Shown: positions 1 through 9,416 of the stretch, piece by piece
How the letters are laid out: each line of letters begins with the position of its first letter
Numbering within the stretch: position 1 is the stretch's first letter
Assembly: GCF_009789555.1 (NCBI RefSeq)
Contig: NZ_CP046902.1
Location: 3,674,001 to 3,738,000, forward strand
Reading direction: 5' to 3'
DNA length: 64,000 nt
DNA from: Stutzerimonas stutzeri
GTDB lineage: Bacteria; Pseudomonadota; Gammaproteobacteria; Pseudomonadales; Pseudomonadaceae
Program-made: the position numbers and the translations under genes
Notes under the pieces: model-generated
What the model saw: the letters and a program-made list of their open reading frames with translations, nothing else
What the model was told of the DNA's origin: nothing
The model's database searches: none

Positions 1-375
1 CTGGCCAGCCTCGCCAGCGGTTGCGAGCCTGTCACACGCCGCGGTCAGCTGCCACTTGCTGCGCTCTATGCCCATGTCGACCGCCATTTGGCCCATCCGC
101 TCGAGGTCAAGGATCTTGCGCGGCTGGCCGGGCTGTCGGTTCCTCGCTTTCATGCACGCTTCGTCAGCGAAACGGGCCTGACGCCGCTGGAATTCGTCCG
201 ACTGCGCCGCCTGCAGCAAGGGCGCGCGTTGCTGACCTGCACGCAATTGGCTGTCGGCGAGATTGCGGCGCGGGTCGGGTATGCTTCACAAAGCGCATTC
301 ACCGCCGCCCTGCGCCGCCAATTCGGTACTACGCCGAGGGGCCTGCGACGCGAGTCGCTCGACGATTCCCGATAG
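1..375 (+). CDS. AraC-family transcriptional regulator, C-terminal part (cut by window start)
   Basis: The frame is open from base 1, so only the last 124 residues are present. They form the AraC/XylS DNA-binding domain: a first helix-turn-helix (EVKDLARLAGLSVPRFHARF) followed by the typical linker EFVRLRRLQQGRALL and a second helix-turn-helix with the family signature VGYASQSAFTAALRRQFGTTP. The ligand-binding half lies upstream of the window, so the effector cannot be judged. It ends 145 bp before an EamA transporter on the same strand, which may be its target; that link is inference only. Confidence 0.9.
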   Translation: MASLASGCEPVTRRGQLPLAALYAHVDRHLAHPLEVKDLARLAGLSVPRFHARFVSETGLTPLEFVRLRRLQQGRALLTCTQLAVGEIAARVGYASQSAFTAALRRQFGTTPRGLRRESLDDSR

Positions 376-520
376 GGGCGCGACAGACGCGCCACGCGAC
401 AAGCCTTACCCTCTCGACGCATACCGATTCTTACAGCGCCAGATTGCGAGGTCCCATGAGCAGTACCCGCTTCCCACACCCTCCCGACGGAAATCCGTGC
501 CACGCAGCGGGCGAGCGACC

Positions 521-1417
521 ATGACCCACCGCAATGCCTTGCTGGCGATCCACTTCGGCGCACTGATGTTCGGTCTTTCAGGCGTATTCGGCAAACTGGC
601 CGAAAGCGCACCACTGCTCATTACCTTCGGCCGCGCATTGTTCGCCGTCATCGCCCTGTCGCTGGCCGCGCAGATGTTGCGCAGCAGCGGGCACTGGCCG
701 AGCTGGCGTCAGCGCGCAGGCCTGCTGCTCGGCGGCGTATTGCTGGGTACGCACTGGCTCACCTTCTTCATGGCGGTGAAGATCGCCGGCGTGGGTATCG
801 CGACCCTGGGCTTCGCCAGCTTTCCAGCCTTCACGGTCTTGCTCGAAGGTCTGCTGTTTCGCGAACGCACCCGCCCGGTGGAGTTCGCCATGGTGGGACT
901 GGTATGCGCGGGCCTGCTGTTGGTCACACCGCATTTCGATCTGGCCAACGAAACCACCATCGGCCTGCTCTACGGCATTCTTTCGGGACTGACATTCGCG
1001 TTGCTTTCACTGCTCAATCGGGCCGTTACTCGTGGCGTCGACCCGGTACAGGCCGCGCTCTGGCAGAACGGCATCATCCTGCTCTGCCTGCTACCGTTTA
1101 CCTGGGCCTCGCTGCCTCAGATCCCGCCGCTGGACTGGCTATGGCTGGCACTGCTCGGGGTGTTCTGCACGGGCGTGGCCCACAGTTTGTTCGTGGCGAG
1201 CCTCAAGGTGCTGAAGGCGCGGACGACCGCGGTAATCTTCGCCCTCGAGCCGGTCTATGGCATCGCCTTCGCCTGGTGGTTGTTCAGCGAGCAGCCAACA
1301 GTTCGCATGCTGGCGGGTGGCGCACTGATCATCCTCGCCACGGTGATCACCAGCCGACTGAAAGCGCCGCCCGTGCCGACTGCACGCCCTCGCGAAGCAC
1401 CAGGTTCACTCAACTGA
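521..1417 (+). CDS. EamA/DMT-family permease
   Basis: A 298-residue inner-membrane protein of the drug/metabolite transporter superfamily with about ten hydrophobic helices in two EamA repeats. Recognisable features are the early FGLSGVFGKLAESAPLLITFGRA segment and, in the second repeat, ALLSLLNRAVTRGVDPVQAALWQNG and VIFALEPVYGIAFAWW, which carries the conserved EPV motif. The frame stays open far upstream, but ATG 521 is chosen because the protein starts directly with the first membrane helix; no good ribosome binding site is visible. These proteins usually export amino acids or related metabolites; the substrate is unknown. It converges on the aldehyde dehydrogenase gene 77 bp downstream. 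Confidence 0.85.
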   Translation: MTHRNALLAIHFGALMFGLSGVFGKLAESAPLLITFGRALFAVIALSLAAQMLRSSGHWPSWRQRAGLLLGGVLLGTHWLTFFMAVKIAGVGIATLGFASFPAFTVLLEGLLFRERTRPVEFAMVGLVCAGLLLVTPHFDLANETTIGLLYGILSGLTFALLSLLNRAVTRGVDPVQAALWQNGIILLCLLPFTWASLPQIPPLDWLWLALLGVFCTGVAHSLFVASLKVLKARTTAVIFALEPVYGIAFAWWLFSEQPTVRMLAGGALIILATVITSRLKAPPVPTARPREAPGSLN

Positions 1418-1494
1418 GGGCGCCGCCCGGCCAGCGGGCGACGCGTATCGCTCCATGAAAACGAGCACGCCGATCACGGCCTCGAGACGTCGCG

Positions 1495-3084
1495 TCAGGG
1501 TGCCCGGAGCGCACTGTGGGTCAACTCGCCGTCCACCAGGCGGTTGATTCCCAGCGGGTTGGCGTTCTTGAGGGCGTCCGGCAACAATGCGTCAGGGAAG
1601 TTCTGATAGCACACCGGCCGCAGGAAGCGATCGATCGCCAGCGTTCCCACGGACGTCCCTCGCGGATCGGACGTCGCCGGGTACGGTCCGCCATGAACCA
1701 TCGCGTCGCATACTTCCACCCCGGTCGGATAGCCGTTGAGCAACAACCGCCCGGCCTTTTGCTCCAGCACCGCGACGAGATCGCCAAACTCGTTCAGATC
1801 CGCCGGGTCCGCGATCAGGGTTGCGGTGAGCTGGCCGCGCAAGCCGTTCAGCGCACGCAACAGTTCCGCCTTGTCGGCGACCTCGATCACGACGGTGGTT
1901 GGCCCGAAGACTTCCTCTTGCAGCAGCTCGTCCCCATCGATGAGCAATTTTGCATCGGCCTTGAACAACTGCGGCCGCGCCTGGTTGCCGTCCTGCGGTG
2001 CGCCCGCCAGACGGTCGATCCCGGTATGCGCCTGGAGATGCCCGACGCCTTGGGCATAGCTGGCCAGCGTGCCCGCATTGAGCATCGTCTGTGCTGGCTG
2101 CTCGGACATGAAGCCCGCGAGCCGCTCGAGAAACGACGTAAACGCAGGCGAGCGCATGCCGATCACCATGCCCGGATTGGTGCAGAACTGACCACAGCCC
2201 ATCACCACCGAAGCGGTCAGCTCGTTGGCGATGGCATCGCCACGGGCTTTCAGCGCCTCAGGCAGTACCAGCACCGGATTGATGCTGGACATCTCCGCGA
2301 ACACAGGGATGGGTTGTGGGCGCGCGGCCGCCATATCGCACAATGCGCGACCGCCGCGCAGGGAGCCTGTGAAGCCGACCGCCTGGATTGCCGGGTGCTT
2401 GACCAGCCACTCGCCGACGCCCCCGCCGTAGATCATGTTGAATACCCCCTTGGGCATGCCGGTTTTCTCGGCGGCGCGAACAATCGCATCGGCGACCCGT
2501 TCGGCAGTGGCCATGTGACCGCTGTGTGCCTTGAACACAACCGGGCAGCCGGCGGCCAATGCCGAGGCGGTGTCGCCGCCAGCTGTAGAGAATGCCAAGG
2601 GGAAATTGCTGGCACCGAACACCGCGACCGGGCCAAGCCCCATGCGGCACTGGCGCAGGTCGGGACGCGGCAGCGGCTTGCGCTCAGGCAGCGCATGATC
2701 GATGCGGGCCGCATAGAAGTCGCCGCGACGCAGCACCTTGGCGAACAGCCGCATTTGTCCACTGGTTCGAGCACGCTCGCCCTGGATTCGCCCGGAGGGC
2801 AGTGCTGTTTCCTGGCAAACCAGAGCGATGAAGTCATCGCCCAGCATGTCCAGCTCGTCGGCGATCGCCTCGAGGAATTGCGCACGTTTATCGGCGGGCA
2901 GCGCGCGGTAGCGGGGATAGGCAGCAGCGGCGGCCTCGGCCGCCGCACTCACTTCGTCTTCGGTGGCCTGAACGAACTCGAACGGCAGCGCTTGGCCGCT
3001 GGTGGCGTCGTGACTCTGAAGCTTGCAAGTGCCTGCGGCACTGCGAGCGCCGGCTATGTAGTTGTGGCCGACTATGACGGACAT
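1495..3084 (-). CDS. NADP-type aldehyde dehydrogenase, 2,5-dioxovalerate (alpha-ketoglutaric semialdehyde) dehydrogenase type
   Basis: A 529-residue aldehyde dehydrogenase. Catalytic residues are visible: general base Glu264 in FAEMSSINPV and nucleophile Cys301 in GQFCTNPG, with the cofactor-site FTGS at about 238-241. The GASNFPLAFSTAGGDTASAL block and the short CGQFCTNPG form are typical of the alpha-ketoglutaric semialdehyde dehydrogenases that end the non-phosphorylative pentose/hexarate and hydroxyproline routes, giving 2-oxoglutarate. A ribosome binding site (GAGGAG) lies 7-8 bases before the ATG. No sugar-acid dehydratase is adjacent, so the exact physiological aldehyde is inferred from family resemblance only. 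Confidence 0.85.
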   Translation of the reverse strand: MSVIVGHNYIAGARSAAGTCKLQSHDATSGQALPFEFVQATEDEVSAAAEAAAAAYPRYRALPADKRAQFLEAIADELDMLGDDFIALVCQETALPSGRIQGERARTSGQMRLFAKVLRRGDFYAARIDHALPERKPLPRPDLRQCRMGLGPVAVFGASNFPLAFSTAGGDTASALAAGCPVVFKAHSGHMATAERVADAIVRAAEKTGMPKGVFNMIYGGGVGEWLVKHPAIQAVGFTGSLRGGRALCDMAAARPQPIPVFAEMSSINPVLVLPEALKARGDAIANELTASVVMGCGQFCTNPGMVIGMRSPAFTSFLERLAGFMSEQPAQTMLNAGTLASYAQGVGHLQAHTGIDRLAGAPQDGNQARPQLFKADAKLLIDGDELLQEEVFGPTTVVIEVADKAELLRALNGLRGQLTATLIADPADLNEFGDLVAVLEQKAGRLLLNGYPTGVEVCDAMVHGGPYPATSDPRGTSVGTLAIDRFLRPVCYQNFPDALLPDALKNANPLGINRLVDGELTHSALRAP

Positions 3085-3281
3085 GACATTACTCCTCTAC
3101 CCGTTTGGTTCAGGGGGACTGCGCATCGCGTGCGGTGATGATCGGTGACGGAAGACCGCCCTGCGCAAATGCCATGCGCACGGTCTGCTTGCTCAGATGG
3201 TAGGCGAGATTCCCCAGCCTGTGTCACCTGTTGCGCTCCGCAGACAGCCCAGCCAGAACGACGCAGCGCGGCATGGCTCGC

Positions 3282-3563
3282 TTACCGATCGTTATGGCCC
3301 AGCTCACGCTGCGGGTCGAACTGATCGCGCACGCGCTGCTTCAACGTCTTGGCTTCAGGAAAGCCGCCGTCCCGCTTGCGTTCCCAGATTTGCACACCGT
3401 CGCAGCTGATATGGAATGTACCGCCGGTAGCGGGCACCAACGAGACCTTCCCAAGGTCGTCGCCAAAGGTGGACAGGAGTTCCTGCGCCAGCCAGGCCGC
3501 GCGCAGCAACCACTGGCATTGGGTGCAGTAGGTGATGACGATCTCCGGCTTGGAATCGGGCAT
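3282..3563 (-). CDS. Rdx/SelW-SelT-SelH family thioredoxin-like protein
   Basis: A 93-residue protein with the family's N-terminal redox motif CTQC in ITYCTQCQWLLRAAWLAQEL, then the conserved GGTF in VPATGGTFHISCDG and the WERK region near the C-terminus. In eukaryotic SelW the second cysteine is selenocysteine; here both are cysteine. The function in bacteria is poorly defined and thought to be thiol redox handling. It is divergent from the patatin gene, sharing a 71-bp intergenic region. Confidence 0.9.
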   Translation of the reverse strand: MPDSKPEIVITYCTQCQWLLRAAWLAQELLSTFGDDLGKVSLVPATGGTFHISCDGVQIWERKRDGGFPEAKTLKQRVRDQFDPQRELGHNDR

Positions 3564-3592
3564 GACAGAGCACTCTCAGGCTGACGGGGGCT

Positions 3593-3598
3593 TATAAT
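3593..3598 (+). promoter_or_regulatory. Candidate -10 box for the patatin gene
   Basis: A perfect TATAAT hexamer 37 bases before the ATG of the plpD-like gene, in the short divergent spacer. No convincing -35 hexamer is seen at 16-18 bases upstream, so this is a tentative call. Confidence 0.35.
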
Positions 3599-3634
3599 AG
3601 CCGCCATTTCGCAGTCCTTGCGCCCGGTGTTGCC

Positions 3635-5815
3635 ATGTTCCGTTTAGTCTTCCTGCTGATCCTCCTGACCCCACTGACAGGATTCGCCAATGCCCAGCCC
3701 ACCACCGGCCTGGTGCTTTCTGGCGGGGCCGCACGGGGGTTGGCGCATATCGGTGTGCTGAAGGCACTGGAAGAGCACGGCGTGCGTATCGACGCGGTTG
3801 CCGGCACCAGCATGGGCGCGGTCATCGGTGGGCTCTACGCAGCAGGCTATAGCGTCGATGAGCTGGAAAAGCTGGCGCTGAGTCTCGATTGGCAGCAAGT
3901 ATTGTCGGACGACCCACCGCGGCAGGATGTTCCCTTTCGACGCAAGCAGGACGACCGGGATTTTCTCGTCAAACGCAAGCTCAGTTTCCGCGACGACGGC
4001 AGCCTCGGATTGCCCCTGGGCGTCATCCAGGGACAGAACCTGGCTCTGCTGCTCGAGCGACTCCTGGTCCATACCAGCGACACACGCGACTTCGACAGAT
4101 TGCCGATTCCCTTTCGTGCGGTGGCGACCGATATTGCCAACGATCAGAAGGTGATCTTCCGCAGCGGCCATCTGCCCCAGGCGATTCGCGCCAGCATGTC
4201 GATTCCTGCGGTGTTCGCGCCGGTTGAGATCGATGGCCGACTTCTCGTCGATGGCGGCATGGTCGACAACATTCCCATGGACGTCGCGCGCGACATGGGG
4301 GTGGAGCGGCTGATCGTCGTGGACATCGGCACGCCTTTACAGCCACGTGAGCAATTGCTGACGGTGGTCGATGTGCTCAATCAGTCAATTACCATGATGA
4401 CTCGGCGCAATTCCGAAGCCCAACTGGCGACGCTGCGCCAGGAAGACCTGCTGGTGCAGCCAATGCTGGCGGGGTTCGGTTCGACCGATTTCGGCCGCGC
4501 GCAGGCGCTCATCGAAGCCGGCTATCGCGCCGCTAACGCCCTCGATGGCCGCCTGTCCGCCATGCGCAGCGAGAGCGGTGGCAACCTCGCCTTGAGTCTC
4601 GCCCGCTCAGCCGAACCCCGGACGCCGCTGATCACTGCGGTGCGCATCGAGAACGATTCGAAAGTGGGCGACGCGGTTATCCGCCGCCACATCCGTCAGG
4701 AAGTGGGCGAACCCCTCGACCTGCAGGGCCTGCAGAAAGACATGGGCACCCTCTACGGATTGGACTACTTCGAACAGGTCGAGTATCGCGTCGCGCATGG
4801 CAGCCCCGGCAATACGTTGATCATCACGACCCGCGAAAAGCGCTCCGGCACCGACTACCTGCGCCTGGGCATCAACCTGTCGGACGACTTCGGTGGCGAC
4901 AGCGCGTTCAACATCGGCGCCAGCTATCGCAAGAATGGCATCAACGAGCTGGGTGCGGAATGGCTGACGCGCCTGCAACTGGGTGATCGCCAGGAGTTGT
5001 TCAGCGAGTTCTACCAACCCCTGGATGCCGGTTCGCGGTGGTTCGTGGCACCCAATCTGTTCGCCGAAACACAGAACGTCGAGGCGATCCTGGACAACGA
5101 CCCGATCGCCGAGTACCGCCTTCAGCGCTACGGCTACGGCCTGAACCTGGGGCGACAGATCGCCAACAACGGCGAGATTCGCTTCGGCGTGGGCCAGGCC
5201 TGGGGTGAGGCGGACGTTCGCGTCGGCGACCAGCAGCTACCGGATTTCACGTTCGAGGAAGGCTATTACCAACTGCAGTACTCGTTCGACACAGTAGACA
5301 ACGTCGACTTTCCTCGCGAAGGCGAGGATATCGGCCTGACCTTGCGCCAGTTCGAGCCCAGCCTTGGCTCCGATCAACGCTACCGGCAATGGCAGTTCAA
5401 CCTGGACAAGGCCGTGAGTTTCGGATTGGATACGCTGGTCTTCGGAGGGCGCTACGGGCGCACCCTGGACGACGCAGAGGTCGTCACATCGAGCTTTCTG
5501 CTCGGCGGTGCGCGGCAGTTATCCGGTTTCCGCCAGGATGCCTTGTCTGGACAAAACATCAGCCTGGCACGCCTGATCTATTTTAGGCGGATGACCCCGC
5601 GTTCGTTCCTGCCGCTGGATTTCCCGCTCTATCTCGGCGCATCGCTTGAGCGCGGGCGCGCCTGGAACAATGACAACGAGTTCGACAGCGGCTACATCAA
5701 TGCCGGCAGTATCTTCGTTGGCTACGAAACGCCACTGGGTCCGCTCAACTTCAGTTATGGCTTGAACGACGAGTCCGAACGTGCGCTGTACATGAACCTT
5801 GGACGCAGCTTCTAG
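3635..5815 (+). CDS. plpD: Patatin-like phospholipase with BamA-type barrel (PlpD-type, type Vd autotransporter)
   Basis: A 726-residue secreted lipase. Residues 1-20 form a signal peptide ending in FANA. The patatin domain follows: oxyanion loop SGGAARG at 29-35, nucleophile elbow GTSMG with Ser59, and the catalytic Asp in LLVDGGMVDNIP near 206. A POTRA-like stretch (about 330-410, AVRIENDSKVGDAVIRRHI) leads into a C-terminal beta-barrel of the surface-antigen/BamA type ending in a terminal Phe. Family knowledge: PlpD of P. aeruginosa is a class A1 phospholipase translocated by its own 16-strand barrel. It stands alone, convergent with the MarR gene. Confidence 0.93.
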   Translation: MFRLVFLLILLTPLTGFANAQPTTGLVLSGGAARGLAHIGVLKALEEHGVRIDAVAGTSMGAVIGGLYAAGYSVDELEKLALSLDWQQVLSDDPPRQDVPFRRKQDDRDFLVKRKLSFRDDGSLGLPLGVIQGQNLALLLERLLVHTSDTRDFDRLPIPFRAVATDIANDQKVIFRSGHLPQAIRASMSIPAVFAPVEIDGRLLVDGGMVDNIPMDVARDMGVERLIVVDIGTPLQPREQLLTVVDVLNQSITMMTRRNSEAQLATLRQEDLLVQPMLAGFGSTDFGRAQALIEAGYRAANALDGRLSAMRSESGGNLALSLARSAEPRTPLITAVRIENDSKVGDAVIRRHIRQEVGEPLDLQGLQKDMGTLYGLDYFEQVEYRVAHGSPGNTLIITTREKRSGTDYLRLGINLSDDFGGDSAFNIGASYRKNGINELGAEWLTRLQLGDRQELFSEFYQPLDAGSRWFVAPNLFAETQNVEAILDNDPIAEYRLQRYGYGLNLGRQIANNGEIRFGVGQAWGEADVRVGDQQLPDFTFEEGYYQLQYSFDTVDNVDFPREGEDIGLTLRQFEPSLGSDQRYRQWQFNLDKAVSFGLDTLVFGGRYGRTLDDAEVVTSSFLLGGARQLSGFRQDALSGQNISLARLIYFRRMTPRSFLPLDFPLYLGASLERGRAWNNDNEFDSGYINAGSIFVGYETPLGPLNFSYGLNDESERALYMNLGRSF

Positions 5816-5851
5816 CCGGTTCAGCCCGCGCCGCCCGCCAGGTCGACGCGA

Positions 5852-6283
5852 CTAGCGCTTTACCAGATTGGCCAGTATTCGCTCATGCACTTGCTGGCAC
5901 TTGCGCAGGTCTTCCTCGTCGATACCATCGAAAAGTTCCTCCCGGACCTGGGTCGAGATCGCTTCGATCTTCTGGATCAACGGGCGCGCCGGAGCGCCAA
6001 GGGTGATGAGCTTGGCCCGGCGGTCCCCCGGCGCTGGCTGCCGGTGGACCAAGCCCTGCGTCTCCAGGCCATCGAGTAACCTCGCCAGCGTCGGCCCCTC
6101 GACCGCCACACTTTGCGCGAGCTCGCGTTGCGTGGGATCGTGGTCGAACCGGGCCAGATGCAGCAAGACCAGCCACCGGGCCTGCGACAAACCGAGATCT
6201 GCCAGCCGCCGATCCAGTTCGGCGCGCCAGCCGCGCGACAGTTGCGCCAATTGCATGGCGAAGCGGTGTTGGTCGGGGTACAT
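5852..6283 (-). CDS. MarR-family regulator, SlyA-like
   Basis: A 143-residue winged-helix regulator with the MarR core: TQRELAQSVAVEGPTLARLLDGLE as recognition segment and the wing QGLVHRQPAPGDRRAKLITLG. The ATG at 6283 (protein starting MYPDQHRF) is preferred over a TTG six codons upstream; an AGGA lies 10 bases before it. Twenty-eight bases upstream sits TTAGCGAGCTAA, which differs by one base from the SlyA operator consensus TTAGCAAGCTAA, suggesting autoregulation. SlyA-type proteins usually respond to small aromatic compounds; no obvious efflux target is next to it. Confidence 0.9.
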   Translation of the reverse strand: MYPDQHRFAMQLAQLSRGWRAELDRRLADLGLSQARWLVLLHLARFDHDPTQRELAQSVAVEGPTLARLLDGLETQGLVHRQPAPGDRRAKLITLGAPARPLIQKIEAISTQVREELFDGIDEEDLRKCQQVHERILANLVKR

Positions 6284-6310
6284 GGAGCGGCGATCCTGCA
6301 AAACTAATTA

Positions 6311-6322
6311 TTAGCGAGCTAA
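6311..6322 (-). promoter_or_regulatory. SlyA-type operator dyad upstream of the MarR gene
   Basis: TTAGCGAGCTAA, a near-perfect dyad matching 11 of 12 bases of the known SlyA consensus TTAGCAAGCTAA. A second overlapping dyad (CTAAT-T-ATTAG, 6304-6314) adjoins it. Both lie just in front of the MarR start codon. Confidence 0.6.
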
Positions 6323-6448
6323 CCACAGCTCCAAATTGCTGGCAAGGCTACCATCGGCCCAACAACGTAACCGTGGATTGCAATCGCCGCGCTAGATCGC
6401 GCGACCGCCCAGCACAGTGGCAATACGCCGCGTGCCGGGCGTGCCACG

Positions 6449-8572
6449 CTAGAGCTCGAATTCAGCCTGTAGTGAGGCTCGCACACAGAACAGCACCGCC
6501 TCGGGCACCCGTCCGGCAAACAGCTCGGCAATCGCCGCAACCGACGGTAGCTCGCCCTCGCCATCCAGAAACGCTTCCTGGATCTCGCCCAGCAATGGCT
6601 CCGGTAGGTCCAGGGCCTGCTCCAGACTGAGCTGTTGCTGGCCGATCGCGTCGGCCAGCATGGCGTAGACGTTCTTTTCGCTGCAGTCGAGTTGACGGGC
6701 GATCTGAGCGGGCGTCATACCGGCCCGCGCCAGGGTAATGAGTTCATGGCGGATGTCTGCTGGCGACCTAGCCGGACTCGCCGTACCTTGCAGCACTTGC
6801 AGGAACGCTTGCCCGTAGCGTTCCAGCTTGCGCGCGCCCACGCCACTGATACGCGCCATGTCGTCAAGGGAGCCGGGCTGGCTGCGGAGCATTTCCAGCA
6901 AGGTCGCATCCGGGAAAATGACATAGGGTGGTACGCCGTGCTCTTCGGCCAGTTTACGCCGCAAGGCCCGCAACGCTTCCCAGGTTTCGCGCTCCTCGCT
7001 GCGTACCAGTTGGCTCGCCGCACTGACTGCAGACTTCGGCGCCTTGGTCGCCAATTCACGGCGCAGTTCGAGCGTCACCTCGCCGCGCAGCAATGCCCGA
7101 CAGCTGTCGCTGAGCCGCAGCCCACCGAAGCCTTCCAGGTCGACGTCGGCCAGCCCGCGCGCCACCAACTGACGAAACAGCGAGCGCCACTCGCCTTCGG
7201 ACAGCGCCTTGCCAACGCCGTACACCGAGAGCTGCTGATGGCCAAGGCTGCGAATCTTGTCATTGTCACGGCCCAACAGAATATCGACCAGATGCCCGAC
7301 ACCGTAGCGCTGCCCGCTGCGGTAGACAGCTGACAGGGCTTGGCGCGCCGGCTCGGTGGCATTCCAGGTCTGGACCCCGTCGACGCAGTTGTCGCAATGC
7401 CCGCACGGCTCCGGCATCTGCTCATCGAAATAGGCCAGCAGGACCTGACGACGGCAGCGGGTTTCCTCGCACAGCGAGAGCATGGCGTCGAGCTTGTGTT
7501 GCTCGATGCGCTTGTGCCGCTCGTCACCTTCGGAATTGTTCAGCATCTGCTTGAGGAAGATGACGTCCTGCAACCCGTACGCCATCCAGGCATCGGCCGG
7601 CAAGCCGTCACGCCCCGCCCTGCCGGTTTCCTGGTAGTACGCCTCCAGCGATTTGGGCAGATCGAGATGGGCGACGAAACGCACGTTGGGCTTGTCGATA
7701 CCCATGCCGAACGCGATGGTTGCGACCATGATCAGCCCTTCCTCGTTGAGGAAGCGCTTCTGATGGAAGGCCCGCAACTCGTTCGGTAATCCGGCGTGGT
7801 AGGGCAATGCGGGAAAGCCCTGCTCGGTAAGGAAAGCGGCGATGTCATCGACCTTCTTGCGCGACATGCAGTAGATGATGCCCGCATCGCCCCGGCGCTC
7901 GGCCAGGAAGGCCATCAACTGCTTGCGCGGCTGCTCCTTGGGCACGATGCGGTAGAAGATGTTCGGCCTGTCGAAGCTGGAGAGGAACCGTTCGGCGTTT
8001 TCCAGATGCAGCCGCTGAACGATTTCTTCGCGCGTGCGCTTGTCAGCCGTGGCCGTCAGCGCGATCCGAGGGACGCTGGGGAAAAACTCTGCAAGCTGCC
8101 CGAGCTGAAGATACTCAGGGCGGAAATCATGCCCCCACTGCGAGACGCAATGCGCCTCGTCGATGGCGAACAGGCTGATCTGCAGGCGCTGCAGAAAAGC
8201 CAGCATACGCGGCTGGACCAGCCGTTCGGGCGCCAGATAAAGCATTTTGATTTCGTTGCGCCGCAGGCGATCGGCAATGTCGCGCTGCTGGTCGGCCGTG
8301 AGCGTGGAATTGAGCGCAGCCGCGGCTACGCCCAGCTCCTCGAGCGTGGCCACCTGATCGTCCATCAGGGCGATCAGCGGCGATACCACCACGGCCAAGC
8401 CCTCACGAAGCAACGCCGGAACCTGATAGCAGAGCGATTTACCGCCCCCGGTCGGCATCAGTACCAGCGCGTCTTCGCCGCTGGCCACGCGTTCGATGAT
8501 CGCACCCTGATTGCCCCGAAACGCGTCGTAGCCGAAAACGTCTTTTAGAATGCGCTGTGCCTGATCGAGCAT
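6449..8572 (-). CDS. recQ: ATP-dependent DNA helicase RecQ
   Basis: A 707-residue 3'-5' helicase of homologous recombination and fork repair. The helicase core has Walker A TGGGKS at 41-46, the DEAH box in FAIDEAHCVSQWGHDF, and motif VI YYQETGRAGRDG. The RQC zinc site follows (CRRQVLLAYFDEQMPEPCGHCDNC), then a winged helix and an HRDC domain (WEALRALRRKLAEEHGVPPYVIF). The ATG at 8572 is preferred to one 21 codons upstream because the protein then begins MLDQAQRILKDVFGYDAFRG, as RecQ proteins do, and GGAG is well spaced. A C-terminal tail of about 110 residues extends past HRDC. Confidence 0.97.
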   Translation of the reverse strand: MLDQAQRILKDVFGYDAFRGNQGAIIERVASGEDALVLMPTGGGKSLCYQVPALLREGLAVVVSPLIALMDDQVATLEELGVAAAALNSTLTADQQRDIADRLRRNEIKMLYLAPERLVQPRMLAFLQRLQISLFAIDEAHCVSQWGHDFRPEYLQLGQLAEFFPSVPRIALTATADKRTREEIVQRLHLENAERFLSSFDRPNIFYRIVPKEQPRKQLMAFLAERRGDAGIIYCMSRKKVDDIAAFLTEQGFPALPYHAGLPNELRAFHQKRFLNEEGLIMVATIAFGMGIDKPNVRFVAHLDLPKSLEAYYQETGRAGRDGLPADAWMAYGLQDVIFLKQMLNNSEGDERHKRIEQHKLDAMLSLCEETRCRRQVLLAYFDEQMPEPCGHCDNCVDGVQTWNATEPARQALSAVYRSGQRYGVGHLVDILLGRDNDKIRSLGHQQLSVYGVGKALSEGEWRSLFRQLVARGLADVDLEGFGGLRLSDSCRALLRGEVTLELRRELATKAPKSAVSAASQLVRSEERETWEALRALRRKLAEEHGVPPYVIFPDATLLEMLRSQPGSLDDMARISGVGARKLERYGQAFLQVLQGTASPARSPADIRHELITLARAGMTPAQIARQLDCSEKNVYAMLADAIGQQQLSLEQALDLPEPLLGEIQEAFLDGEGELPSVAAIAELFAGRVPEAVLFCVRASLQAEFEL

Positions 8573-8816
8573 GCCGGTCTCCGAAACAAGACGCGCGAGT
8601 ATACGCGACACGGGCGCAGGGTTCAGGCCGAACACCCGGATGACGCGATGGCCGGACGGCGACCGCCATCGCTGCGGAACTCCGCGCGGTTTTTCCTATC
8701 TGTCGAAGACGAAGGGGCTGAATCGCTGCCCCGGCCGCCGTGGCGTGATGGCGCGGTAGCCGGAGACCCCCAGCTCGTCTAGAATCACCGCTGTCTTCTA
8801 TCCAAGGTAGTCATCG

Positions 8817-9404
8817 ATGTCATTCGCCGAGCAACTCGCCCGCCTGCAAGTGTTTCTTGATGCAGATGATCTGCATGAAGAGGCGCTGGATTACATCGCC
8901 GCACACGGCTACCTCACCGCGCTGTGCATCTGCTCGGAGCAAGTGCCCGAGCGTGAGTGGATCGATGCGCTGTTCGCCGAGCCGCCAAAATACGCCGACG
9001 ACACCGAACGCGAGGCCATCGAGGCGACCCTGGTCCAACTCAAGGCGCATATCGCCCGCCAACTGGCCAGCGACGAAGACATGGAGCTGCCCTGCGATCT
9101 CGAACTGGGCGACGAGCCGGACGAGTCCGACCTGCGCGGTTGGTGCATCGGCTTCATGGAAGGTGTGTTCATGCGCGAGTCCGTCTGGTTCGAGGACTCC
9201 GAGGAAGAAGTCAGCGAGCTGCTCCTGCCGATCATGGTCGGTTCCGGTCTGTTCGATGAACAACCTGAATTCAGCGACATTGCCGATGACCGCGATCTGG
9301 TCGAAGAAATGGTCGCGCAAATTCCGGAGATTCTCACCGCGCTGTACCTGATCTGCCATGCCCCGGAAGAGAAGCCGGCGCTTCTCAAACCGCGTAAACA
9401 CTGA
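8817..9404 (+). CDS. YecA/YgfB family protein (UPF0149)
   Basis: A 195-residue very acidic helical protein. The segments SFAEQLARLQVFL, MELPCDLELGD, DLRGWCIGFMEGVF and LLPIMVGSGLF match the UPF0149 fold. The molecular role of the family is unclear. It is divergent from recQ and followed 12 bp later by the YbaN-like gene, so the two are probably cotranscribed. Start ATG 8817 has AAGG upstream. Confidence 0.85.
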   Translation: MSFAEQLARLQVFLDADDLHEEALDYIAAHGYLTALCICSEQVPEREWIDALFAEPPKYADDTEREAIEATLVQLKAHIARQLASDEDMELPCDLELGDEPDESDLRGWCIGFMEGVFMRESVWFEDSEEEVSELLLPIMVGSGLFDEQPEFSDIADDRDLVEEMVAQIPEILTALYLICHAPEEKPALLKPRKH

Positions 9405-9416
9405 CCGGACCTCCTC

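Noticed and set aside
8665..8697. GC-rich hairpin followed by T5 between recQ and the YecA-like gene
   Set aside because: It lies in a divergent promoter region where no transcript would be expected to end, and the stem is short and interrupted.
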